Positions 34,967 to 46,151 of a stretch of DNA of 64,000 bases are shown piece by piece. Under the pieces are notes generated by a model. That model was not told the origin of the DNA and ran no database searches. It saw nothing but the letters and a program-made list of their open reading frames with translations. The translations under genes and the position numbers were made by a program. The stretch's first letter is position 1. Every line of letters starts with the position of its first letter. This DNA is from Melastoma dodecandrum (taxonomy: Eukaryota; Streptophyta; Magnoliopsida; Myrtales; Melastomataceae), in NCBI GenBank assembly GCA_029817715.1, contig JARUPY010000085.1:1-64000 (forward strand), read 5' to 3'.

Positions 34967-37538
34967 TCAATAATGTGAATCATGACCAGGTGACTCGGCA
35001 TGCATATCCATCGACGAATCATTGGAGCTTGTTGGGTTTGCTTCCCTTGTTTGGGGTTTGTTACCTTCAGTGCTCCTGACTTCTCCTTGTGGTTGATAGT
35101 GCTGCAGGGTTCTCCGTACATGGCTTGATAGAGAATAAGAAAAAACTGAGTTCTTCCCCTGATGATGATCGCCTTGGCCAGCAGCTTGTCTTGGTGTTGT
35201 TGCAGGCACAGATGAACTAGATAAGATTGGAAGACTAGGATTACTTGTGGGCACAGTGATTTGAGAAATTTGAGGATGGAACGGCACTCTAGGGGACACT
35301 TGGGAGTCTTCTGGACCATAATCGAGTTCATTCTACAATGTTTTTTATTTCTTGAAGTCAGTAAGATACAAAATGAGAGTCAAAGAAAAATCACAAGTGT
35401 TCTTGTGTTGGTCGAAACATAGCAAGCAAATGCACTAACCCACCTCAAATCACATTTACAGGCTGAGGTGGATTTATTCGTGCACACAGTGGTTGTGTAT
35501 GAAGTGTAAGGTAAAGCAAAGAAACCTCAACTCTATAAGTCAAATCAATAAAGGCAGTCACAGGCTTGCTAACAGCTGACAATACATACAAATGCCAAGA
35601 AACATCTCCCAAGGATTGCTTCGATCAACAAAACCATGAATTATTCCAGTCCCAAACTATTCAAACAAGGAACACACCATGAAGCTTTGGCTCCTGCCGA
35701 TAATAAGGAACCATATAACGTACTCACATCAAACATGCATGGATGAACTGGCCAAACAATATGATCTAGATTTGCAGATAACACACTTTCAGATACGGGC
35801 AAAGGCTAAGGATAAGAAAGCAAAACTTTAATCTATTTTCTAGTATAGGAACTTGTGATGTTTCTATGAATTCATCAAAGTATAGTTGCAAAAGAATCAG
35901 CGGATGGTGTTCGAGCAAATAACAGCACCACGCCATAAATTTATAGCGATTTCACCCGAGCAAGACTGATATGCTGAGATGGACGAGAAAGAGTATTTAA
36001 GGGGAATCACCCAACTTTCCGCTTTACAAAGATGGTTTATAAGTTGACATCTAAAAGCCAATCAGAATTCATTAAGGGAAAAACAAAAAACATGTACCTG
36101 CAAATAAGATATGATATCCACAGTTGACACTCTAGCTCCATCCTCTTGCTGCCTCAATATCCACTGATAGAGTTTATCCTAAAAGTAGGCAAAAGGTTAC
36201 AACATGTCATACTTTGCACAGAGAAAACACTGGGCACTGACCACAATAATAACCACAAGCCAGGCCTTTTCTCATATTCCAACTTACTAGGGCCTCACTA
36301 GCATCTAGTAAATAATATATTTCATATTATCTTCATGCTTGCTCTTTTTCCCTATTCGTGTCATCATCTGATATGCCTAGCTTCTAAGATCTCACAACGC
36401 CTTTACAAATTTACATGTTCATGTCATTTTAAATTTGTAATATATTCTTCTATACCTTTTTAACTTTTCCTCTTGTACATTTGATTCCAATCTCTTGAAC
36501 TCAACTGTTCATCCTGCTCACAACTCCCATTTTCTAGCTATATAAATAATTCAACCCCCATCCACATAACATCGCCAACAAAAACGAGCCAAGGTAAATA
36601 ATAAGGAAAAAGACAAAGGATTTCGGAAAAGACTTTTTCTTTTCAGGAGAATTCTATTCACTCAATGGATCAATAAGATCAATTGGACCAAGATTATCGA
36701 ACATTCAGCAAATGAGTTTATACAATGAGGTAATAAAGGATACAAGAACGGATAAAATTCACAGTCCTCATCACAGATGAACAAAAGAGGTTATTGCTAT
36801 GAACTCCTCTAAGTTACACCACAAATGTCCGTCACAGTAAGACCCGGAAAAAGACCATGAAGCTCTTACATAGTTAAGAAAAACATTCAACTGAAGACCT
36901 CAGAAAATGATGGAGAACGCGTATTCCATTGCTGAATACTTAATTCCCATGACACAAAAACATGTCATCATGCTATATCAAAATCAGACCTTCACGACAG
37001 GGAAGTGAAAATTAGTTTTGCCAAGCAATCTAAAAGGTTGAATGTATTCACTTAAATAACCTAATGCTTTTTGGCGAAGACCTGAATAGAACTAGGCTAC
37101 TAATTCTTATCTTGCACCACCTCCATTAACTTCTACGAAAACCAGAATATCTGAACACCGGGAAAGGGACACTGACATTCCAACAACCCTCAAGAACAGT
37201 TCCATATCACCGTATCATCAAAGGGACATACTGCCAGGGACCTCAGAAATTCCTACCGACAAACAATGTACACGCCAATCCGATACAAGCAGAACCTGGC
37301 ACAGGCGACAACTATAGCACCAAAGCAACCGACGGGAATCGAAACACAAAGCAGGTAGACGGTAAAGAAAATGGACCAGGGAGTGGCGCTCGCCGGCCTG
37401 GAAGGAGAGGCGCTGGTGGTTCATGGACTGGGTGTAGAGCTGGGAGAGGGAATTGGCGACGGTGCAGAAGGAGGTGTAGAGGCTCCTGTCGACCTCGTCC
37501 AGCCCGTTAGCCACCCCCGACTTCCTCTTCATCCCCAT
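34967..37538 (-). CDS. Conserved plant protein of unknown function (three exons)
   Basis: Three exons join in frame to 202 residues: 37538-37377 (54 aa), 36178-36098 (27 aa) and 35332-34967 (121 aa plus stop). All introns are GT-AG. The first two exons form a helical region containing ANSLSQLYTQSMNHQ, AGERHSLDKLYQWILRQQ and VSTVDIISYLQ. The third starts NELDYGPED and continues into a Ser/Pro/Gln-rich tail ending DMHAESPGHDSHY. This exon layout and these motifs fit a plant-specific family sometimes labelled, without good support, as holocarboxylase-synthetase-like or nuclear-receptor-like. No catalytic motif is visible. An in-frame ATG at 37568 could add 10 residues; the MGMKRKS start is preferred because the family begins that way. 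Confidence 0.75.
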
Positions 37539-37568
37539 CGAAACAAACACCCGGGTAGATTCGATCAA

Positions 37569-39429
37569 TCCGGTGGCACTACGGATTGAACAAATCGTCT
37601 AATTGGGTTGGGGATGAGGGATTTTGGGGGAATTGGGAGCAAAAATGACTTGGCTTCGCACCCCAAGGGAAAGGGGGACGGCAGTCTGGTGTAACCCACT
37701 TACATCTCACGTGCTACTTGCACTCGCAAACCGAGTTCTTCTTAAGTTTTCACACATTATTTAACGAGTTTTATATACTTTTATTTTATTGTATGAAATA
37801 TTTTCTAAACTAATATTAATTTAAAATAAAGTTTCGATTCGTGTTGGTTCTAACTTCTCATTTTGTGATTCTTTTCTCTTAATTACACCTATTGTGGCAA
37901 CTTTGCACAAACGCATCGAAAATTCGTGACAAATGAACGCAACCGTTTAAAACGAAAAAAAAAAAAATTATGGACACAGGAAGATATTAGGATTCGAATA
38001 ACGTAATGCGGATAGGAATAACGTAATCACTGTACTCGTCAATAACATTGCTAGAGAAACAAGGAAAACAAATGGTAGAAATAACCAAAAAATTTGTACA
38101 TACGCCCATATGTGATATAAATATATTTTTTAGAAAAGATGAAAATGTATTTCGAGTGCAAAGAGTACATCAATAAAGTAAAGTGTATATTTGTTCTGCT
38201 TTTCGAGTGCATTCGCTTTTCATAAAAGTGGAAAAAGTTTAAAAATTTATACCAAATTAGAGTTTTGTATGGAAATATAGTTAGTTTTAAAAAAAATTTA
38301 CAAAATGCAGTTTTACCATCAAAATTCGATGCGGCGCGATGTGGTCAATAAATTGACTCACCCCCATCACCATACACCCCTAAGTTTAGCTGAGTTCTTT
38401 GTGATTGATCCGTCTCCTTCTGCTGCGATTTGGGACCCTGGTTTATCTTGGGATTGCTTGGGAAGTGGAATCCGCATTCTTGTCATGTCATACTGTTGTG
38501 GATGAACATGTGCAGCGAATGAGCTTCCGAGATGGATGTTAAGATGCTATTACTTTGAGAATAATGATTTTGTTAGTGTTGTTTTCGTTGCGAATTATTC
38601 GTTGTTTTCGCATAAGTGGAGGTCGATCCCACTGGCACTGCGGTGGGTGTGATATCGGAGGAGTGCGGGGAGGTACCACAGTTGTTACCTGCTCCAATTC
38701 CCGGACGCTTCCGGAGGAGTGGGTGGAAACACACTACGGTGATCCTGGCACCTTATGGAGTGTTGATATGATGGAGGCGTCCCCGGGGAGTCGTGTTTAT
38801 TTACCGTTCATTGAATTGCAAATCTGTATATTTGCTGCTTGCTGTGGTGTGCGCCTGTTATCCGAATTTTGATATCGTCTGTTTATTGAGATATTTAACA
38901 TTCTATATTGAATTGTTATGCTGCGAATATATATAAATTATATGATTGAGGTGATTTTGCGCAGTAGATATGGGACTATATTATATGCTAGTTTTGATTG
39001 GTCGAGTCGATGTATGAAAAGGACTTTTAAAAGCTGTGCACACTAGGATGAGTCTAGAAGTCGCACTTCTTTCTCGTGTGTGCATAAGTGAGACGTAGTC
39101 GACCTGTTCTCGCCGAACCTTCGGGGGATCCCTCCAGTTTTGGGAAGAGATACGAAGCACAGGGAATCCGGATTCGAATCTCTAGCATTCATGCGTAGTG
39201 ATTTGAGAATTTGTCGTCTTATGCCAGAAGTTGACCAGTCAAGCTTTAATAAAATTTCTGAAAAATTTGTACAGTAATTGTCGGCTTTTACACTAACTAA
39301 TCAGTCCGACTATGTGCATTGGAGGGTGTTCCCGGCTTTTAACTAATTTTGCGTTAAGAAGATCATATTTTAGTAAATTTTATTATATTTTTTACTAATT
39401 TTGTATTGACTTTATTAGTAACGGTCAGC
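37569..39429. other. Spacer, no gene recognised
   Basis: Contains ORFs at 38305-38505 and 38555-38872 without recognisable domains. The block at about 38300-39300 is less AT-rich than its surroundings and may be mobile-element debris, but no ends were found. Confidence 0.4.
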
Positions 39430-40549
39430 GCTATTAGGGGAAACAGTTGTAATGAAGATTATACCAAGGTTGCCGAACACCCAGGGAGAATTTTCTTTAA
39501 GTCTTTCTGATTCCTACAATTTATATCATTCGGAAGATTCTCTCCGGTAGGGATACTGGGTTAAAGACAACCACCGGCTGTTTTCCTTTGTTTTCTGTTT
39601 ACATAATTTGCAGCCGGCCGGCACCATCGACACAAGGAAAAACCAACCACGGTGGACCTGCTCAAGCCGAATCAAACTTCTTGGGGTTGGAGATCATGTT
39701 CGCCCGTTCGGAAATCTGGTATGAACTGTTGATCAATATTAATGTTGAAGTCATTTGGAACATTTTAATTAATTTTATGTCGTTCCATTTGATTCACAAC
39801 TACTCATTATTCTATATATTGAACAATATAATTTAGGATATGTAATAAGAGAGACAACACATAATAGTCCAGATTAGACGACGAAATCGGACACATGCCC
39901 GTGGATTGATGATGTAATCCCAAGACGAAAAATCCCGTGACCACTATGACTTAGTCGTTCCTTTCCAATCAAGCTGCCTTATACATCATTTTGTGTCTTC
40001 GTATGTTGAAAATCCGTGTTTGGCCAGAGAACGTAATTCGCACGATCAATTGGCATGTTTGCCGCTATGTCGATTCATGGGCAACGAGGACTGACTAAGA
40101 AGAGGAACACTTTGCTCCTTAAATATTCAAGACGACAAGGCACGTGCAAATCATTCTAACAGTGCGCTTTTCTCCAGGTTTTATTCGAGTAATCATCATA
40201 GTATTACACGATATAACAACATGGCCAGATAGCATTAGTTGCCAGAAGTTTCATTAACCTTTCGTAAGATCTTGATGTCCTTCCACCAAGACTCCATGCG
40301 TGAGGAGCAGCCAATTTGGGCATACACGCCACACTTGAAAGCATGTGAAGTCCCTCCCCTACCATCTGCCTCCATCTGCAGAGCTCCGTCGATATAAACC
40401 CAAACTTTAGAAGCTTCGACGTCGTGGACAACATTCAGCCGAAACCACCTGTTGTAGATATCAGCGACCAAAGCCTGGCGACTGTAATAAAACAGTGAGC
40501 TGTTGTAGACTCGGAGCATGAAAGTGGTTGCATGAGGCGGAGCTCCCCC
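39430..40549. repeat. 1.1-kb segmental duplication, copy 1
   Basis: Runs from gctattaggggaaaca to gaggcggagctccccc and aligns closely with 41921-43061 in the same orientation. It includes the 3' flank and most of exon 2 of the citrate-binding-protein gene. Confidence 0.9.
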
Positions 40550-40995
40550 GAAAATCTGCATTATGTTTACGCCGTACGTCCCTTCAGGGACATATCCGTA
40601 TGCTTCGAATTGCCAAACCCCAGAAGAATAGCCGTAACCCTAAGAAGAATAAGAAAACTCGATATTTCATCGTAGAATTTTGCAAAAGCATCAATTAGAT
40701 GGAGAATACTAACACCGATGGCGATCTCAGTACGAGGCTTAGTTTTGCTGGTGGGAGTGTGGGGTTTGTCAGTGGCATATACCCAACACTTATGGATCCC
40801 ATGCATGAAGCTGTAGCGTTGGTCCAACGGCACGTCATAAGGCTTCTGGATGTGGTAGTACGACTTGTTGAAAGGCAGGATTTCGAACCCTTTGGTAGGG
40901 TCGATCGAGACATGAGCCAAAACGGAGGACACAATGAGACTAAGCGAAGCCAAAGCGAAGAGGGACGAGGTCGATGAACGGAAGGAAGTGCCCAT
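40235..40995 (-). CDS. Citrate-binding protein-like, secreted
   Basis: Two exons, 40995-40714 (94 aa) and 40639-40235 (134 aa plus stop), join GT-AG to 228 residues, the usual length of this family. Residues 1-27 form a signal peptide ending SSVLAHVSIDP. The family motifs follow: IQKPYDVPLDQRYSF, CWVYATDKPHTPTSKT with PRTEI, then GYSSGVWQFEAYGYVPEGTYG, QIFGGAPPHATTFMLRVYN, YNRWFRLNVVHD, KVWVYIDG and FKCGVYAQ. The founding member binds citrate in rubber-tree vacuole membranes; the fold is lectin/alginate-lyase-like, and function in other plants is unclear. The start is preferred at MGTSFRSS because it gives a proper signal peptide. The gene appears intact; its 3' part is duplicated downstream. 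Confidence 0.88.
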
Positions 40996-41035
40996 CGTTT
41001 GTGTAGCGATGGAGAAATGAAAATTCTTTTTGTTG

Positions 41036-41043
41036 TTTATAAA
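41036..41043 (-). promoter_or_regulatory. Candidate TATA box of the citrate-binding gene
   Basis: TTTATAAA lies about 40 bp upstream of the chosen start codon on the minus strand, implying a very short leader. Confidence 0.4.
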
Positions 41044-41920
41044 GGTTAGGTAAGAAGAGGTTTGGTTAGATTGAATTGATTCGCTGCCAAACGCAATATG
41101 ATTGAATGCTAAAGTAAGCTCTTGCGGTCGACCGTGACGAATGAAAACAAGGAAAAGCAGTTGATAAAACTTTGATACTATCGCAAAAAGCAATCAACCT
41201 ATAATCATAACAGAAACTGTTACCAATGATTGAGTTTTTCTACCAAGAACGTAATTGGGCAAGGACAACAATTGATTTCTTGATTTTTCGAACCTACTTT
41301 CGCAATTCAAATGTCCCATGATTAATATCGAAATTTTGGCAATGAATTTTGTAAGGAATGAACCTTTTCTTTCGAAAATGATTTTTTTAGATCACTCGGG
41401 CAGGGGAATTCCGTGGTCCGTATTAATTGGAAAGTGTGCCTAAGGAACACAATGTAGTCGTTGAAATGAAGGAAGTAGACATTTTGTTTGGAGAATTCAT
41501 CGTACTGAATGCAACTATTTATTCATCCACCAATGTAAGGAAACTCGAACCCTGACTTGTCCTGACCAAATATTGAACTATATTAATAATGATAATTATA
41601 AAGTGTAATGCATAGGGAGAAGTTGACTTTGCCAATCGAGACAAGGATGATTGATAACATCGGAGCTTTCGTAGTAAATAATGCTAGTCGGCAAAAAATT
41701 TCGTGAAATATGATTCTCGGTTTCAAAATTTATCGATCAATGTCCTTTATAAAATCGATTTCTAAATTCGAAAATAGAGAAGTCGTCTTACGGACTTGAC
41801 TTTCTATTTTAAATTTAAAAGTCGGTCTTTCAAAGGCCGATTTTCCGAAGACACGAAATCAGAGATCATTTCAGAGTATTAGCCAGTAAATTTTGAAACT
41901 AAGGATTTCCTTGACATCAA
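41044..41920. other. Spacer between the two duplication copies
   Basis: No gene is recognised. A short hairpin stretch at 41778-41855 (aaaagtcggtctttcaaagg followed by ccgatttt) shares the core of the foldback element at 1108-1632. Confidence 0.5.
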
Positions 41921-43061
41921 GCTATTAGGGGAAACAACTGTAATGAAGATTATACCAAGGTTGCCGAACACCCTGGGAGAATTTTCCTTTAAGTCTTTCT
42001 GATTCCGACAATTTATATCAGTCGAAAGATTCTCTCCGGTAGGGATACTGGGTTAAAGACAACCACCAGCTGTTTTCCTTTGTTTTCTGTCTACATAATT
42101 TGCAGCCGGCCGACACCATCCACAAGAAAAAACCAACCACGGCGGACCTACCCAAGCCGAATCAAACTTCTTGGGGTTGGAGATCATGTTCGCCTGTTCG
42201 GAAACCCTAAACCCTGTTCGGAAATCTGGTACGAACTGTTGATCAATATTAATGTAGAAGTCATTTGGAACATTTTAATTAATTTTATTTCGTTACGTAA
42301 GGCTTCACAACTACTCATTATTCTATATATTGAACAATATAATTAAGGATATGTAGCAAGAGAGACAACACATAATAGTCCAGATTAGACGACGAAATCG
42401 GACACATGCCCGTGGATTGATGATGTAATCCCAAGACGAAAAATCCCGTGACCACTATGACTTAGTCGTTCCTTTCCAATCAAGCTGCCTTATACATCAT
42501 TTTGTGTCTTCGTATGTTGAAAATCCGTGTTTGGCCAGAGAACGTAATTCACACGATCAATTGGCATGCTTGCCGCTATGTCGATTCATGGGCAACGAGG
42601 ACTGACTAAGAAGAGGAACACTTTGCTCCTTAAATATTCAAGACAACAAGGCACGTGCAAATCATTCTCACACTCGCGCTTTTCTCCAGGTTTTATTCGA
42701 GTAATCATCATAGTATTACACGATATAACAACATGACCAGATAGCATTAGTTGCCAGAAGTTTCATTAACCTTTCGTAAGATCTTGATGTCCTTCCACCA
42801 AGACTCCATGCGTGAGGAGCAGCCAATTTGGGCATACACGCCACACTTGAAAGCATGTGAAGTCCCTCCCCTACCATCTGCCTCCATCTGCAGAGCTCCG
42901 TCAATGTAAACCCAAACTTTAGATGCTTCGACGTCGTGGACAACATTCAGCCGAAACCACCGGTTGTAGATATCAGCGACCAAAGCCTGGCAACTGTAAT
43001 AAAACAGTAATCTGTTGTAGACTCGGAGCATGAAAGTGGTTGCATGAGGCGGCGCTCCCCC
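41921..43061. repeat. 1.1-kb segmental duplication, copy 2
   Basis: Near-identical to 39430-40549, with a few substitutions and one short insertion (an extra aaccctaaaccctgttcgg at about 42203). It ends abruptly inside citrate-binding exon 2 at ggcggcgctccccc. Confidence 0.9.
42747..43061 (-). pseudogene. Truncated citrate-binding protein copy
   Basis: The last 105 or so codons of exon 2, including YNRWFRLNVVHD, KVWVYIDG and FKCGVYAQ and the same stop, are open and nearly identical to the intact gene. Everything upstream (signal peptide, exon 1, start of exon 2, promoter) is missing. High similarity indicates a recent duplication. Confidence 0.85.
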
Positions 43062-43542
43062 TCATGCAAGAAACGGGACGTTAACGTATGTTTCAAACTA
43101 CCTGAATCTATTAAAAATCGATTTTAGAAAAATCATCATATCGCATTGTTAAAGAAATAATATCGAGTTCATCAAATATTCTTGTGAAAAATTGTCTATG
43201 ATAAAAAATGCAAACAATCACGGATTTATTTCAGCCCTTAAATCAAATTCAAGAGATAACAGAGTTCAGGACTAGATTAAGAAAATAATAAAACAAAAGG
43301 AAGCCGTGTTCGACCTATACGGCATAACATCAAAATAATGGAGGGAGAAAGGAGACACACAACTAAGGTGTAAATGAAGTGCATCGGTTGAGCTGTTAGA
43401 TAGAAGACTTTGCGAATCCCGGCAAGGATCGACCATCACATGCAGAATAGGCTACTCTCTGGTTCGTCGTGGAACAGGGTTCTAGCCAAGATCCGGTGGA
43501 ACAAACCCGACGAGAAGGTGAATGGGTCCTGGGCATGGGCAA
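43062..43542. other. Host flank left of the Sirevirus element
   Basis: No gene is recognised. The stretch ends in ggcaa, the target duplication of the adjacent element, and should continue at 55022. Confidence 0.5.
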
Positions 43543-45379
43543 TGTTGACAAGATTTTGATGATGAGTCAAACAGCAGGTTTGACCTGCTATGATTTTACA
43601 GAAGCTGAAACCTCCTGTAACGAAGATACGCTTCGTAAGAGAGGAGAATATCATGAAAATATTTTCTTCACCCTCCAAGGATCATTTCAGATCAAGAGAC
43701 GTGATTAGAGAATATTTCCATAAATAGATATTTCAATAATAAATTATTTATTAATTAATTATTGATTATCTTAATTAAATTATTAATTCAAAAAGAGAAT
43801 ATTCTTAGGAATATTATTTGGATTAATATTTCGTCCAGATACAATGTTTTACTTGTCTGGAACGAATCAATTATTTTGGGAGTAAATCGTTGATTATTTC
43901 CTTATATAGAAGGTCAAGTTGCTGTTACTGGCCGAACCTTCTGTAATGCATTATCTGGGGATTTAATTGTCAAAATAAGACAAAATTAAATCTGGAGGTT
44001 CCAACCAGATATTTGCACGACCCCATCATCATATTTCTCAAGTTGGAAATAAAATATTCTTTCTTTCCAACTATAGAAGGTTGCTGACCGATTTAGGCTC
44101 TAACCTTCTGTAAGATGAGATCTCGTGATTAGATGATTCGATTGATCTAAAATCAATCAAATATTGTCCCTAAATGATTTTTACACGTTGGGGATGAATA
44201 TGGTCACTTTACGTTTTTGGCAAAATAAGTTTCCTTATTTACAGGAGGACAGAACCTCTATATAAAAGAAAAACCTAAAAACATTAAAAACATATAGATC
44301 AGAGGTAAGTCTTGGCATTTGGCAACGTTAGCGGGTGGTTAACGTGTGTGCGAGTGTGCAGGACGGGTTCTCCAGGCGAGAGTTCTCGCTGGAGGTAACT
44401 ACAGCGGGTTGAGCGTGGGTGAAGCCGCTCCGGTGACTTCGTTGCGTACGGATCTGAAGGACTCGACCGGAACTTTGTCCGTGACGTCGGACTGCGTGCA
44501 TCAGGGCCTGGGGAAGGGTTCGTTGGTGGCGAGTAGGCGTACAGAGTTGGTCGGAGAGAAGGAGTCCGTAGCAGGGGTTCAGTGGTGAGGGACCTCCAAC
44601 CTTCTGTAGTTGGTTATTTTGTTATCTGTGCGTTTGCAGCAGGTGTGCTTTGGTGAAGCCACTCCGTGGGCGTCGTTGGCTGCAAAACCGAAGGACTTGG
44701 CCAGGAGTGCTGTCAGTGAAGCCGGGTGGGCGTACAGCAGGTCGAAGAGAAGGTTGTTGCAGCAGGCGTAAGTGGTGAGGGACTGAAACCTACTGTAGTC
44801 GTGTTATCTTTATTTGTTTTGCAGATTAAACCAAAAAGACAAAAAGAGAAGCATATCAGAGGCATCCAAACACTTGGAGAAAGCGTCATCAGATCTGTTC
44901 GCTGATCCACAGAAGGAATAGCCCGCTACAAAGTCACAGAAGGCTGAAGCTTCCAGCCAACGTTCTGTGCTTGCTCAAGTCTGGTTGATTTCCTTGTGAT
45001 TCGACCTAGACACATCCTAAACACAGCAAGAGTGTTTCTTGCATTGGTAAAGCTTGTCTTACCGTCCCGTGGTCAAAGAAATTGTTTTCTTACACCACAG
45101 AAGGTTTTACCTTCTACACTGTAATCTCTATACGAGTTATTAGTGAAAAGTGACCGAAAGTGGACGTAGGTGATTTCACCGAACCACTATAAAATCCTTT
45201 GTGTTCTGCGACTCATTTCGAAGTCAAATTCACACGTTCCATAATTACAGAGGCTTGAAGGCTCTGTAAATTACAGTAAGTTACTTCCGCTGTGAGGGTT
45301 GTGAAAAAGCGTTCAAGAATTCCTTAATTGGACTTAACACTAATTCACCCCCCCTCTTAGTATAATCTTTGGGCCAACA
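43543..45379 (+). repeat. 5' LTR of the Sirevirus element
   Basis: Starts TGTTGACAAG and ends GGGCCAACA. It contains acctctatataaaag at about 44253-44267, a good TATA box for the element's own transcript, and many CAGAAG/CTTCTG words. Confidence 0.93.
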
Positions 45380-45381
45380 AT

Positions 45382-45393
45382 TGGTATCAGAGC
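45382..45393 (+). other. Primer-binding site of the Sirevirus element
   Basis: TGGTATCAGAGC, the initiator-tRNA-Met complement, two bases after the 5' LTR. Confidence 0.9.
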
Positions 45394-46151
45394 AAGGTTC
45401 AACGGAAGCTTAACCGCTCGTTGAGATCTTACAGCAGCTCGAACCTTCTGTACGCTCTCTGAGTACTACTACCTTGTTGTATTCAACAGAAGCTTAGTTC
45501 TCTATTTGAATTCAACATTTAGAACAAAAGCAGTTTCAACAAAAGCTTTATAGCTTGTTGATTTCTTATAGGAGGTTGTACCTTCTATTGCTCTCTGTCT
45601 CTGCCTTACAGAAGCTTGTGCTCTGTAATTGTCTCAAGTTTATTTTTAATTCTACAGAAGTACTATACTCTGATAGAATTCAAAAATTTATGATTCAACA
45701 AAAAGTTTAACAGCCTGCTGAGATTCTATAGCAGCCTGCTGAGATTCTATAGCAGCCTGTACATTCCACGCGATAGATTTCTACTATACAGAAGCTTACG
45801 CTCTGTTACTATCACTTTCTATCTCTTTTCTACAGTAGCTCATTGCTCTGCTAGAAACCATCCAGTTATTTTAGACGGGATTCAACAAAAGCTTGAGTGC
45901 TTAGTTACATCCTATAGAAGGTTATACCTGCTATACGCATATAACCGATTGATGCGCTGTTTTCTTCTGCTGAAAACTTAAGGTTTCTGCAGAATTGAAC
46001 TAGTTAGCATTTTTACTCCATTTTACGGAGATTTGATTGCCATCAATATCTGTTTCAATTTAACAGAAGTTTGTGTGCATTAAGAATCAGTGCAGTACCG
46101 TAAAGGTTCTACTATTCTGCACAGAAGTCAAACCTTCTGAAAAATTGTAAA
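45394..46151 (+). repeat. Sirevirus leader with CAGAAG/CTTCTG motif cluster
   Basis: A 760-bp untranslated leader between primer site and gag with about twenty copies or near-copies of acagaagctt, aaccttctgt and related words in both orientations, including a perfect 25-bp duplication near 45717-45751. Sireviruses of other plants carry clusters of a palindromic motif in this same position. Confidence 0.6.
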
